Source: CAYUUR01 sp052034685
GTDB taxonomy: Bacteria > Patescibacteriota > Saccharimonadia > Saccharimonadales > CAYUUR01
Reading direction: 5' to 3'
Assembly: GCA_052034685.1 (NCBI GenBank)
Contig: JBPOIH010000002.1
Span: 52,777 to 116,776, forward strand
DNA: 64,000 bases
Part shown: one piece after another, positions 34,186-43,060 of the stretch
How positions within the stretch are numbered: position 1 is the first letter of the stretch
Layout: each line of letters begins with the position of its first letter
Translations under genes and position numbers: made by a program
The notes under the pieces: model-generated
Told to the model about the DNA's origin: nothing
Database searches by the model: none
What the model saw: only the letters and a program-made list of their open reading frames with translations

Positions 34186-34743
34186 CTAGCGTGCGCTACT
34201 GATCTGTATGCGATAACCCGGGTGTGAGGCGGGTCGGGTTGAATGAGAACGACAACTCCCCTCTTTGATACAGAAATATACCGAACTATTAGCATCCCAG
34301 TTAGCCAGTACACTATCATCTACAACGTTCTTTAGGTACTTTTGAGCATTTGCCTTACATGTCGCATTGTCGCCAGGGCTACAAAAACGAACGCTTATCT
34401 GAATAGTATCGCCACCGTCCCAGTTTTCATAGTCATAGACGGTGTCTGGCCAAGGCGCATCTGGCCAAACCTCATTTGGCGTTGAAATATAATCTTCTAT
34501 TCCTGGAGGAAGACCACGGTTAACATCTGCCGGGTATTCATTTGTTTCTTGCACCTTCAGTTTAACTGCATTAGCCAACGTAACTACTTCTGACTCGGCA
34601 CGTACCAAATATGCTCGGTCACGGCCATTTCGACTCGACAGGTAGGTGTAGCCAACTGCCAAAGTACCCATTATTGCCATGACAATCATTATCTCAATAA
34701 GTGTAAAGCCGTGCTGTCGTATTGTTCCTTGGTGTTTATGCAT
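34186..34743 (-). CDS. Prepilin-like protein (minor pilin)
   Basis: 185 residues from ATG 34743. Leader MHKHQGTIRQHG, cleavage before FTLIEIMIVMAIMG with Glu5. The mature part has four cysteines near the end (CSPGDNATC and CIKEGSC), which can form loops of the pilin D-region type. It begins 5 nt after the stop of the large pilin-like gene. Part of the four-gene minor pilin set between ruvC and ruvA. Confidence 0.85.
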   Translation of the reverse strand: MHKHQGTIRQHGFTLIEIMIVMAIMGTLAVGYTYLSSRNGRDRAYLVRAESEVVTLANAVKLKVQETNEYPADVNRGLPPGIEDYISTPNEVWPDAPWPDTVYDYENWDGGDTIQISVRFCSPGDNATCKANAQKYLKNVVDDSVLANWDANSSVYFCIKEGSCRSHSTRPASHPGYRIQISSAR

Positions 34744-34747
34744 ATGG

Positions 34748-36604
34748 TTATTGTAGCGGACAGTTATAGTTTGTACTATCAACATCCCAGCTCGTGTTTT
34801 GTCCGTAATAGTTTTCAATTAGCCGAATTTGACTGCATGACAATGGCTTATCATAGAGAACCAGTTCGGCAATCTGCATATCCCCAGGTAATACATATGT
34901 TCCTGAACCATTGGTAGTGCCACCGAGTAACAGCTTGTTCAAGGAGAAGCTCGTGTTGCTTCCACCAGCAAAAAGATTGCTCGGCGTCCCGTTACGAGAA
35001 TACCGTTCATTTGTTGTATTTGATATTGTGAATGCATACACACCCCAAGACCCTGATGAGAAGTTGTTACCAATTGCATTACTGAGTGCTTGCGCAGTAT
35101 AACCATTCGCCTGGGCGGTCAGACTCGTAGACAAAGCACTCCTCATAAAGGCGCGAACGTTGCCACTTGCTGCTGGCGCAGTCGTATCGTCTGTTTGCGC
35201 GTTACTTAACAATCCAATGTACCGATCATTACCAGTTGATGAACCGCTGCTGATAGGACGCATGACGGCAATAGCAGTCATGCCTTGCGTGTTGGTGATT
35301 GTCGGGATCAACGCGGTATTAGCAAGCACATCCGGGTCGTCGCCAGTCGCTACAAACTCAATAACCTGCCTTCCGTTAAGCACGCCTGTCCTAAGTACCG
35401 GGCTACCGTTAGCAAGATCGAGATTGTTACCGTTGCTTGTTTGGTCGACCCACTGCGTTACTGTTGAGCCGTTGGTCGCTTGCGTTGTCGAGCCGCCAGT
35501 TGTCCATTCGACATACAGCCGCGTATGGTTCTGACTAGTGAATGAAGCACTACGCAGTCCCGAGCCGCTTACTTTTTGAAAGCGAAATCCCATATTGTTG
35601 CCGCTATTCCAATCAGAACGATTGACAATACTCTGCACCATCGTAGTAAGACTTGGTGTTTGTTGTGCTGCCCCACTTTGATTCTGCGTACTCCATGCTG
35701 GTATAGCCCAATCGACTTGACTCGCCGTAAGTCCGCTTGTTGAACTTAACTGGTTGTTGCCCGGGCACGTAAAATCAGCTTTGTTCGCGGTGTCAAAAGC
35801 ACGAATCCTCGTAGTTATCGGTTGGCTTAATTGAGCACTTGTTCCGCCCGTACCGTTAATACCACGCGACCTAAACTGGATATATGCATTGGTGATAGTC
35901 GCATTACGTGGTATGGATACACTGTCAAATGTGACGCCTATGTTTTGTTCGCCGACATTTTCATTGCCGGTATGAAACTCAAGGTCGTTATTACTCGCTG
36001 CACAGACAGCATTTTGTGTAGTGCCGTTTGTTTGCTCTTCGTGTTTTGTGTCTATATTAAAGCTGTCATCGAAGGCGTTTACTGACGACTGACGTACCGA
36101 AGCTGCTACGTCCGAGCGATACCATGCCACTGGAGAAAAATCGTCGGGGGACTCAGTGTACAAGCCACTACGTACTAAGCGCACACGAATATCCTGCACG
36201 TAGGCTACGTTCAAAGAAATATCTGGTATATACACTCTACCGATTGCGCGTATATTCCGTCCTGTTCCGCTACATACATTATCGTAGATTTCTACTTGGT
36301 ACGTCACCTGATAATCTGCATCATTGTAAAGAACAGTGGAGTCTTGATCGTCTGCCGGACTGTTGCGATTCTCAGCCGTACCACAATAGGCAATATTGCT
36401 GTCTAGTTCTTCCTTGGCGTAATCGACTGCTGCTTTGGCTGCAGCGCGTGCTATAAGTACGTAGCCATAACGAGTAATCTGTCTTTGATTGACAACGATA
36501 GCTTGATTGATCAGGATTGCAACGATCATCAATGTGCTCATCATTATCAGAACCATCGGCATTACAAAACCCTTAGTATTGGTGTTTTTGTTGTTAGAAA
36601 TCAT
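34748..36604 (-). CDS. Large PilX/GspK-like pilin with LamG-like domain
   Basis: 618 residues. The N-terminus GFVMPMVLIMMSTLMIVAI is a class III-like pilin helix, but Glu5 is missing, as in GspK tip pseudopilins. After about 170 residues with PilX-like sequence comes a DNRLRE-type beta region, then a LamG-like jelly roll beginning AWYRSDV and containing WVDQTSNGNN. It most likely caps the pilus and carries an adhesin-like sugar- or protein-binding head. Confidence 0.78.
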   Translation of the reverse strand: MISNNKNTNTKGFVMPMVLIMMSTLMIVAILINQAIVVNQRQITRYGYVLIARAAAKAAVDYAKEELDSNIAYCGTAENRNSPADDQDSTVLYNDADYQVTYQVEIYDNVCSGTGRNIRAIGRVYIPDISLNVAYVQDIRVRLVRSGLYTESPDDFSPVAWYRSDVAASVRQSSVNAFDDSFNIDTKHEEQTNGTTQNAVCAASNNDLEFHTGNENVGEQNIGVTFDSVSIPRNATITNAYIQFRSRGINGTGGTSAQLSQPITTRIRAFDTANKADFTCPGNNQLSSTSGLTASQVDWAIPAWSTQNQSGAAQQTPSLTTMVQSIVNRSDWNSGNNMGFRFQKVSGSGLRSASFTSQNHTRLYVEWTTGGSTTQATNGSTVTQWVDQTSNGNNLDLANGSPVLRTGVLNGRQVIEFVATGDDPDVLANTALIPTITNTQGMTAIAVMRPISSGSSTGNDRYIGLLSNAQTDDTTAPAASGNVRAFMRSALSTSLTAQANGYTAQALSNAIGNNFSSGSWGVYAFTISNTTNERYSRNGTPSNLFAGGSNTSFSLNKLLLGGTTNGSGTYVLPGDMQIAELVLYDKPLSCSQIRLIENYYGQNTSWDVDSTNYNCPLQ

Positions 36605-37307
36605 TGTATTTCTTTACCGTTATGCTGACTGTTTCATCAATGACGTTACCATTTGCCATATCCGTCAGGTTGAGCGTAACTTTAATTTTGTCTGCAAGAT
36701 TAGGGTTATTCTGTACGGCGATATTATTTTCATCAAAATACGTCACGTTCAACGATTCAACGTTTGACGACATCTCTAAATCATCCTGACAACTCGGTGT
36801 GGCATCACCTGGTGGGCATGTTTTTTTGAAGAAATTTGCCGGCGATACATCAGTCGTATTCGGCACGACAACTCGCCTATATAATTTACCGTTTGAAACA
36901 TAGTAGATAATGTTATTGATAGCTATCTCGCCATTGTTTGGGCCTCGTGTATAGTAGACGAACTGTCGTGATGGTTCACTACGTGGTTTATCAATTGCCG
37001 GCAAGCTAATGATCAACGTATTGCTCGGAGTTGAATCATAATCCCAACCACCGCTCGGTTCATTTGGATCGTCTAAGTCACTTATGAGCGTGGCGTTGAA
37101 CTTATTTGAAAATGTCAATTCGTCCTGCAGCTTATCAAGCAAATTCAGGCCCTCCATGCGCAAACTAACTCTTGCGTTTCGCTCGTATAGCTCACCGTTT
37201 TTTGATACCAAAACAGAGAGCAAAACTACACACACGATGAGAGTAATTGGCACAACAACAAGCATCTCGACCAATGTGAATCCAGTCTGATTGCTGCGAA
37301 GATTCAT
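36594..37307 (-). CDS. Prepilin-like protein (PilW/GspJ type)
   Basis: 237 residues. Leader MNLRSNQTG, cleavage before FTLVEMLVVVPITLIV with Glu5. The body is beta-rich with FVYYTRGPNNGEIAINNIIYY, typical of PilW/GspJ minor pilins, and two cysteines (CPPGDATPSC). Overlaps its neighbours by 11 nt and 4 nt. Confidence 0.85.
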   Translation of the reverse strand: MNLRSNQTGFTLVEMLVVVPITLIVCVVLLSVLVSKNGELYERNARVSLRMEGLNLLDKLQDELTFSNKFNATLISDLDDPNEPSGGWDYDSTPSNTLIISLPAIDKPRSEPSRQFVYYTRGPNNGEIAINNIIYYVSNGKLYRRVVVPNTTDVSPANFFKKTCPPGDATPSCQDDLEMSSNVESLNVTYFDENNIAVQNNPNLADKIKVTLNLTDMANGNVIDETVSITVKKYNDF

Positions 37308-37729
37308 CTGCCTACTCCACTCTCTTGGATACCAGTTGAAATATTGATAGTACGAATTTTATCTTTCGTTTCCTTGTAGCTAATTCGTACATCGAGCTTT
37401 TTCAATGTTGGTGTGACATCACGAATGTACACTTTAGCACTACGCGGCTCCCGCAAATCAGCAGGCATTTCATCTACGAAATCCTCAACTTCATAGTTAT
37501 TAAGAGACGTCCCTTGCGTAAGAGAGGTGAAGGACTTTGTTTCGTATTCTTGGTATTTTTCGTATAGCGTCGTAATTGCAGTTAGACGGCGCTCCGTTTT
37601 ATCCAAAATTCCATCAATCTGGATCATAAACGTAATAATGGTAAGCATAACCCAAGACAAAATTGCCAGAGTCGTCATTAATTCAATGATTGAAAAGCCG
37701 TCTTGGTTTGTACTTAGCCCACGTTTCAT
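37304..37729 (-). CDS. Prepilin-like protein (PilV/GspI type)
   Basis: 141 residues. Leader MKRGLSTNQDG, cleavage before FSIIELMTTLAILSWV with Glu5. Small globular part of GspI/PilV size. First of the four pilin-like genes after ruvC; overlaps the next by 4 nt. TATAGT with AAAGGA lies just before the ATG. Confidence 0.83.
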   Translation of the reverse strand: MKRGLSTNQDGFSIIELMTTLAILSWVMLTIITFMIQIDGILDKTERRLTAITTLYEKYQEYETKSFTSLTQGTSLNNYEVEDFVDEMPADLREPRSAKVYIRDVTPTLKKLDVRISYKETKDKIRTINISTGIQESGVGR

Positions 37730-37775
37730 TTCCTTTAACTATACCATAAGCGACATCTTCCAACACCTTACAAAA

Positions 37776-38255
37776 CTAGGCAAGACGCTTATTCATACTG
37801 TGACAAATCGCTGCTGCAAGCGCATCGGCGGCATCATCAGGCTTAGGGATTTCCGGCAGAGCCAACACAATCCGAACCATTTCCTGGATTTGTTTTTTGT
37901 CGGCACGTCCGTAACCAGTGAGAGCTTGTTTTATCTGCTGTGGTGTATATTCAAACAGTTCTAGTTTATGTTGCTTACCGCACAACAGAACGACACCGCG
38001 CGCCTGGCTAACACTCATGGCAGTCGTTACGTTCTGCGAAAAAAACAACTTCTCGACCGCCATAACCTCTGGCTTGTGCTCAGTAATTATTTCGTGTAGC
38101 TCATCATAAATCGTTTCAAGGCGATCGCTGTCAGCTTGTTTAACGGGTGTTCTAATCACCCCTCCATCAACAAGACTTGTTATTCCATTGGCTAACACAT
38201 CAATAATGCCAAAACCCAAAATTCCTGTGCCTGGATCAATGCCGAGTATTCTCAT
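37776..38255 (-). CDS. ruvC: Holliday junction resolvase RuvC
   Basis: 159 residues, full length. Catalytic acids in GIDPGTG (Asp7), AVEKLFF (Glu ~68) and DDAADALAAAICH (Asp ~139-142) are present. It cuts the junctions moved by RuvAB. It is separated from ruvAB by the minor pilin genes. A GATAAT box ends 5 nt before the ATG. Confidence 0.97.
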   Translation of the reverse strand: MRILGIDPGTGILGFGIIDVLANGITSLVDGGVIRTPVKQADSDRLETIYDELHEIITEHKPEVMAVEKLFFSQNVTTAMSVSQARGVVLLCGKQHKLELFEYTPQQIKQALTGYGRADKKQIQEMVRIVLALPEIPKPDDAADALAAAICHSMNKRLA

Positions 38256-38291
38256 ATCTCATTATCATACGCTTTCTGCACCGGCTACGCA

Positions 38292-39872
38292 TTACCTTCG
38301 TAATACTTTGCCAAAAATTTTGCCGACTCCTGCTCTAAGTTCCTGACGATATTCGTATAGACCATACACAACTGCGAGCAAGAGTGCCAAAAGCACTACT
38401 CGGTAATTTTGCTTGATCTGTGTCGTGTCAGCTTGGGCTGTTGATGCCACGCCAGCCACTCCTGCAACTTTGCGGCAACGATTAGTATCGGGGTTACGCT
38501 CTTCGCCTTCGTCACAAGGCTTGAGGAGACTTGGTGCGCTGGCAATCTTGCGGCAACGATTCGTTTGGGGATTGCGTTGTTGTCCGGGAGCGCACGGGGT
38601 AAGACTACCTACGCCGCTCGCAGTAGTAATTTTGCGGCAGCGGTTGGTCTCAGGGTTGCGTATTTGATCAGCTGCGCATGGTTGTAGTGTAGTGCCGGTG
38701 CTATTCAATGAACGGCAACGGTTTGTTTCTGGGTTTCTAACCTTTCCGACCGGGCAAGGGTTAAGCACACTTGATACACTTGCCGGTGCAGCTTTTACGG
38801 CCGATGGCTCATTGGCTTTAGCTGGTGTTTTTATGTTCGTCAGTTGCCAAGAGCCAGATAAGAGAGCCCAGGCTTCGTCATCCGACATGTTAGCTGGATA
38901 GGTAACTACCTCTTCTGTATCAGCCGTCATAAATCGTACGGTCGCCCCAGAACTATTTGGTAAGTTCATATCCGTTACTAACGCGTAGCTACGGGCGCCG
39001 ATTGGTCCGGTAAATGTATAGCTGACATCATCAACCAGTAATTGGCAGGAATCCATCGGAACCGCCTCGTCTGTCGCATTGAAAAGCTCTATGTATTCAC
39101 TGCCGGTATCAGTTCCTGATGGGTTTGGAACAATCTCTGACAGAATCACGCCTTTGCATTCCGGCGGCGCTGGTATTTCCTGGCAGACACCAAATTCATC
39201 TGCCTCATGACCATCAGGGACTATGTTTTGTAAACCGGGAAATACTTCTTGATTTATGCAGACATCGGTAGCTTCGTAAAGCCCGGTGGTTGATGTCACA
39301 ACAAGCCCTGACAGGACAAAGTCCTCTTTATTGTTTTGGGTATCTTGGTATAGGCCGGCGCTTGTCTTCCGCTGCAATGCCTGACCGCCAGTAGGCGCAA
39401 CTGCAGCTTGACCTTCTGCATGTAACGCACTACCCCAACCGAGCGTGTCCACAATATTGCGGCTTGAATCGACTACGTGCACGTGCCCACCCGTACCACT
39501 AACTGAACCGCGGAAAGTCGCATCAACTGTCGCAGAGGGATTTGCAGTCAAAAACTCATTGCTCGCTAACCTCACCGCTCCAAATGCGCTCAAGTAAAGT
39601 CGCTGTGTGACGCTTGGCGTAGTAAAACAGGTTAGATCGCTGCCGACACCCGCGGCGGATGCGCTGGCATACGTAAGGCACCAGCCTGTAACATCAACGT
39701 CTGTATTTGTGTTGTTTGTAAATTCCACATACTCATGACTCGCAGTGCCCGTGACTGCTCCACCGGTCTGCAATTGTGAAATTACCACAGACGAACCCTG
39801 CGCATGCACTCGCAGAGGGATTATAAATATAACCGCAAACAACGTAATGAAAAAGATTGCACCCGTTTTCAT
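38292..39872 (-). CDS. Secreted lamin-tail protein with RNPxTNRCR repeats
   Basis: 526 residues: signal peptide (about 1-24), a lamin-tail domain (about 28-150, with EYVEFTNNTNTDVDVTGWCL), a second one (about 240-345, with SEYIELFN), then four repeats of PC-x3-x-RNPxTNRCR spaced about 30 residues (from ~375), and a membrane helix near 490 with a basic tail. The outer repeats put paired cysteines at fixed spacing. It is a cell-surface protein anchored by the C-terminal helix; function unknown. Confidence 0.82.
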   Translation of the reverse strand: MKTGAIFFITLFAVIFIIPLRVHAQGSSVVISQLQTGGAVTGTASHEYVEFTNNTNTDVDVTGWCLTYASASAAGVGSDLTCFTTPSVTQRLYLSAFGAVRLASNEFLTANPSATVDATFRGSVSGTGGHVHVVDSSRNIVDTLGWGSALHAEGQAAVAPTGGQALQRKTSAGLYQDTQNNKEDFVLSGLVVTSTTGLYEATDVCINQEVFPGLQNIVPDGHEADEFGVCQEIPAPPECKGVILSEIVPNPSGTDTGSEYIELFNATDEAVPMDSCQLLVDDVSYTFTGPIGARSYALVTDMNLPNSSGATVRFMTADTEEVVTYPANMSDDEAWALLSGSWQLTNIKTPAKANEPSAVKAAPASVSSVLNPCPVGKVRNPETNRCRSLNSTGTTLQPCAADQIRNPETNRCRKITTASGVGSLTPCAPGQQRNPQTNRCRKIASAPSLLKPCDEGEERNPDTNRCRKVAGVAGVASTAQADTTQIKQNYRVVLLALLLAVVYGLYEYRQELRAGVGKIFGKVLRR

Positions 39873-39918
39873 GCTCCGTATGTTACTACTGCCGATTAAT
39901 TACGTCAAATTGATTATG

Positions 39919-40647
39919 CTAATTTCTGCTGTCAGGAAACGATGTAACGTTTGTGTAGGTATTGCTGACGTCTTCGTTATCTTCTAGCGCTTCGAGTAAG
40001 CGGATTAACTTTCCTGCGGTCGATTCATCCTCAATAGCCACCGTATTATTGGGAACAAAAACAAGTTCGGCTTCTGTGACTTCATGTCCATTTGCTTTGA
40101 GTACTTCACGAACTTGCGCTAATTGCTTGGGGTTCGTCAAGATTACCGAGCCGTCTTCGTCTTCTATGACATCCTCGCCACCAGCATCAAGCGCCGCCAG
40201 CATCGCGTCATCACCTTTTTCTGGAATACGGATTGAGCCTTTTTGATCAAACTGGAAAGCAACCGCGCCTTTTTCTGCAATGTTGCCGCCATGCTTACTG
40301 AACGCCAATCTTACTTCTGGATAGGTACGGTTAACATTATCCGTGGCACACTCCACGATTATAGCCGCGCCGCCAGGACCGTAGCCTTCATACAAAACTT
40401 CTTGTATCTGCTCACCGCCCAGCTTGCCGGAGCCACGATCAATAGAACGCTGGATATTTGCCATCGGCATGTTGGCAGCCTTGGCTTTATCAATTGCCAG
40501 CCGCAGACAAAAGTTCATTTCTGGATCGGCACCACCGCGCGCCGCCAATGCAATCGCATTACCTAGCTTGGTAAATATCGCACCGCGCGCCGCATCCTTG
40601 GCGCCTTTTTGCCGTTTGATCGTTGACCACTTGGAGTGTCCAGACAT
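39919..40647 (-). CDS. yebC: YebC/PmpR-family regulator
   Basis: 242 residues. Opens with the family mark MSGHSKWSTIKRQKGAKDA; then GGADPEMNFCLRLAIDKAKA and the CATDNVNRTYPEVR segment. Family members act as DNA-binding regulators or as a translation factor helping at proline stretches. yebC next to ruvC is a common bacterial arrangement; here a lamin-tail gene lies between. GGAGG precedes the ATG. Confidence 0.93.
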   Translation of the reverse strand: MSGHSKWSTIKRQKGAKDAARGAIFTKLGNAIALAARGGADPEMNFCLRLAIDKAKAANMPMANIQRSIDRGSGKLGGEQIQEVLYEGYGPGGAAIIVECATDNVNRTYPEVRLAFSKHGGNIAEKGAVAFQFDQKGSIRIPEKGDDAMLAALDAGGEDVIEDEDGSVILTNPKQLAQVREVLKANGHEVTEAELVFVPNNTVAIEDESTAGKLIRLLEALEDNEDVSNTYTNVTSFPDSRN

Positions 40648-40678
40648 GATAAGCCTCCATTTCCTGCTATTTCATCTG

Positions 40679-42091
40679 TTATTGTAACATATCATCACGG
40701 CTGCGACGGTGTTGCTTAACCAGCACAAGCAGTACTATGACTGCGTAAACCACCACCATAGCATTCATCTGAATTTTAACCTCCTTACTTGCAAAAGGTA
40801 AGTCACTCGTTAACGAAACGACGCTCAACATATACGAGAGAATAACTTTAGCTGGCCAAGCAAAAACACCTGCTATGGCCGGGGCAATGCTGCCTGCAAT
40901 ACCAGCCGCAAGCGCAGAGAGCATAGCATAAGGAACGAGCGGCACAACCAGGAGGTTAGCGAGCAACGATATTGGGGAAAAACGCCCAAAGATATACATG
41001 ATAATTGGGATCGTCATTATCTGTGCAGAAAAACTCTCTACTGCCACACTCTTAACCATATTTGGTTGTTTATTCCCCGAAGGTGCCGGCAGAATTAAAG
41101 GTGCGACCACTAACACTCCAAAGAAAGCGAGAAACGACAAATACCAGCCAATGTCTGTCCAAACAAAAAACGGATGCCAAAGCGCCGTAATAGCCGCAGC
41201 ACTCATAATGAGCAAGAACGGCTTGAAGGTACGACCAAAGTACCAAGCAAACAAACTCATACCACTCACCAGAGCCGCGCGAACAATTGAAGCGCTAAAA
41301 CCGGTGATAAGCAGAAACAAGACCATCAGGATAACCGCACCAACTGCAGTCTGATATTTTGAACGTTGCCCGAGACCCCGACGCGCAAACATGATAATAA
41401 TCGTCAGGTTATAACCACTGACCGCAATAAGGTGCGTCAGACCTACTGCAGATAGGTCATCGGCAACATCTTTTGGCAGGGTGTCGCGTTGCCCGACCAA
41501 CAACCCCATTCCAAATGAAGCATGCGGTTCTGGTAACGCAGATAGCATGCCGCTCATGTAGTTGCGCCGTATCTTATCTATCAACGCATTGGAGCGCGAT
41601 TCGACATTGATAGTCGCGTAACTTACGCGCGCCTGCCGTGAACCTCGGGTCGGGTACAGCTTGCCTTTTGCTGTAATACGGTCGCCTTTATATACCATGT
41701 GTACGCCACGCCCAGCAACCTGCATTTTGCCAGACAGCTCGAGCAAATCGTTTGCTGTGATGCCGGTGATGTCAACTGTCAGCTGACCGTCTTTGCCGTA
41801 TATACTATCTTCTGTTGCCGTCCCACGGAGCACAATTACCTGCCCGCGCAATGATTCATACATTGTCAATCGCGGCTCGTATTGCACACCACGCACCCAG
41901 CCAATCAACAATCCACATATGGCCGCCACGGCAAGATAGCGAGTTCGCGAGTATAATACAGCGCTACCGAGACACACCAACGGACCGAGCAATACCGCAC
42001 TATTACTACGTGCCAGCAAAAGCCCAGCAAGCACACCAACGCATGCCGTACTCAACAAAGTAGTTCTGTAATATGACCGTGCACCCGTCAT
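40679..42091 (-). CDS. comEC: ComEC/Rec2-type DNA uptake channel, no nuclease domain
   Basis: 470 residues. N-terminal helices, a DUF4131/OB-like soluble part (about 75-165), then the competence domain with LTHLIAVSGYNL near 220 and about eight membrane helices. The metallo-beta-lactamase domain found at the C-terminus of long ComEC proteins is missing; the protein ends after the last helix in a basic tail. It would carry single-stranded DNA across the membrane, with another nuclease making it single-stranded. Confidence 0.88.
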   Translation of the reverse strand: MTGARSYYRTTLLSTACVGVLAGLLLARSNSAVLLGPLVCLGSAVLYSRTRYLAVAAICGLLIGWVRGVQYEPRLTMYESLRGQVIVLRGTATEDSIYGKDGQLTVDITGITANDLLELSGKMQVAGRGVHMVYKGDRITAKGKLYPTRGSRQARVSYATINVESRSNALIDKIRRNYMSGMLSALPEPHASFGMGLLVGQRDTLPKDVADDLSAVGLTHLIAVSGYNLTIIIMFARRGLGQRSKYQTAVGAVILMVLFLLITGFSASIVRAALVSGMSLFAWYFGRTFKPFLLIMSAAAITALWHPFFVWTDIGWYLSFLAFFGVLVVAPLILPAPSGNKQPNMVKSVAVESFSAQIMTIPIIMYIFGRFSPISLLANLLVVPLVPYAMLSALAAGIAGSIAPAIAGVFAWPAKVILSYMLSVVSLTSDLPFASKEVKIQMNAMVVVYAVIVLLVLVKQHRRSRDDMLQ

Positions 42092-42131
42092 TGCCCCTAG
42101 CCTACCATTTAAGCGGCTAGAAGTTCAAAAT

Positions 42132-43022
42132 TTAGTCGTTCTTGTAGTCGTTAAACGTGTAGGTCAACGGTTTAATACAAAACACCACGTACTTGCCAGC
42201 TGGAATGTGCAGGATTGGAGGCAACTCGCCCTTCCCGTTCTTGAAACGCGGTCGTAGTATTTTTTCTTGTACCATCTGGCGAATCTTGGCATCTTTTTCT
42301 TCGTGTGCAATGCCGCTTATTTGTAGTGTTTGCATGGTTGAGAGATCATACATCGTAAGTGCTACCTGATGAAATGATTCAATATTATGCGCTTTGTTAG
42401 TCTGCTCTTTTGTAACAATAAAAACATTGTTATTTTTGTCGGCCGTGTAGTAAACCACCGCACCGTGCACATTGCCATCATGGTCGATCGTCGACAGTGT
42501 CGCTAGTTCGTGCGAACCGAGGAAGATACGGGCTGCGGCAGATAATTCCTGAGTGACATTTTGCTGCCGTGCAACAGGAGCTGCAGCAGGGGCTGTAACC
42601 GATTCTGCCTCTTCCATCTCAACCGCTTTGCCTTGGATATAATGCAAGAAATGATTCGCACATTTAAGGTTCACAAAACGTAGTTTATAATCACCGAGTC
42701 GCGTATGCAGCACGACACCAGCTGTGCCATCTTGCTTATTAACACTCACCCCACTCACTACGTCATACTTAATCTCGTCGGTTGACTCAAAGAATAACTT
42801 ATAATCAAGAAAGAGTATGCGTTTGTCTGTTGCGACAATCATGCCCGAACCACGCTCATAGCGACCATAGACAACACCACCAATATGTTCATCCTCATGA
42901 ATATGTTCCGGTAAATGACGAGTTTCGCTCTTCAGGAGTCCGTAGCTCGTCATGCCTACTTTCACCAGTTCAGAACGAATACGCTTTACATGATTTTCAT
43001 CTACAACAATCTTAGTCTTCAT
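42132..43022 (-). CDS. PH-like domain fused to a flavin-reductase/PNPOx-like domain
   Basis: 296 residues from ATG 43022; TATAAT lies 6 nt upstream, so the longer GTG reading is less likely. Residues ~25-125 look like a bacterial PH/YokE domain (IVATDKRILFLDYK). Residues ~160-290 match split-barrel FMN-binding proteins of the pyridoxamine phosphate oxidase group (LATLSTIDHDGNVHGAVVYY). The fusion suggests a flavin protein bound to a membrane or protein partner. Substrate unknown. Confidence 0.72.
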   Translation of the reverse strand: MKTKIVVDENHVKRIRSELVKVGMTSYGLLKSETRHLPEHIHEDEHIGGVVYGRYERGSGMIVATDKRILFLDYKLFFESTDEIKYDVVSGVSVNKQDGTAGVVLHTRLGDYKLRFVNLKCANHFLHYIQGKAVEMEEAESVTAPAAAPVARQQNVTQELSAAARIFLGSHELATLSTIDHDGNVHGAVVYYTADKNNNVFIVTKEQTNKAHNIESFHQVALTMYDLSTMQTLQISGIAHEEKDAKIRQMVQEKILRPRFKNGKGELPPILHIPAGKYVVFCIKPLTYTFNDYKND

Positions 43023-43060
43023 ACTTATATTATACTCCTTTGACACCAGTTATGTACTGA

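Noticed and set aside
34911..36456. Plus-strand frames opposite the large pilin-like gene
   Set aside because: Antisense shadows of a well-supported pilin-type gene.
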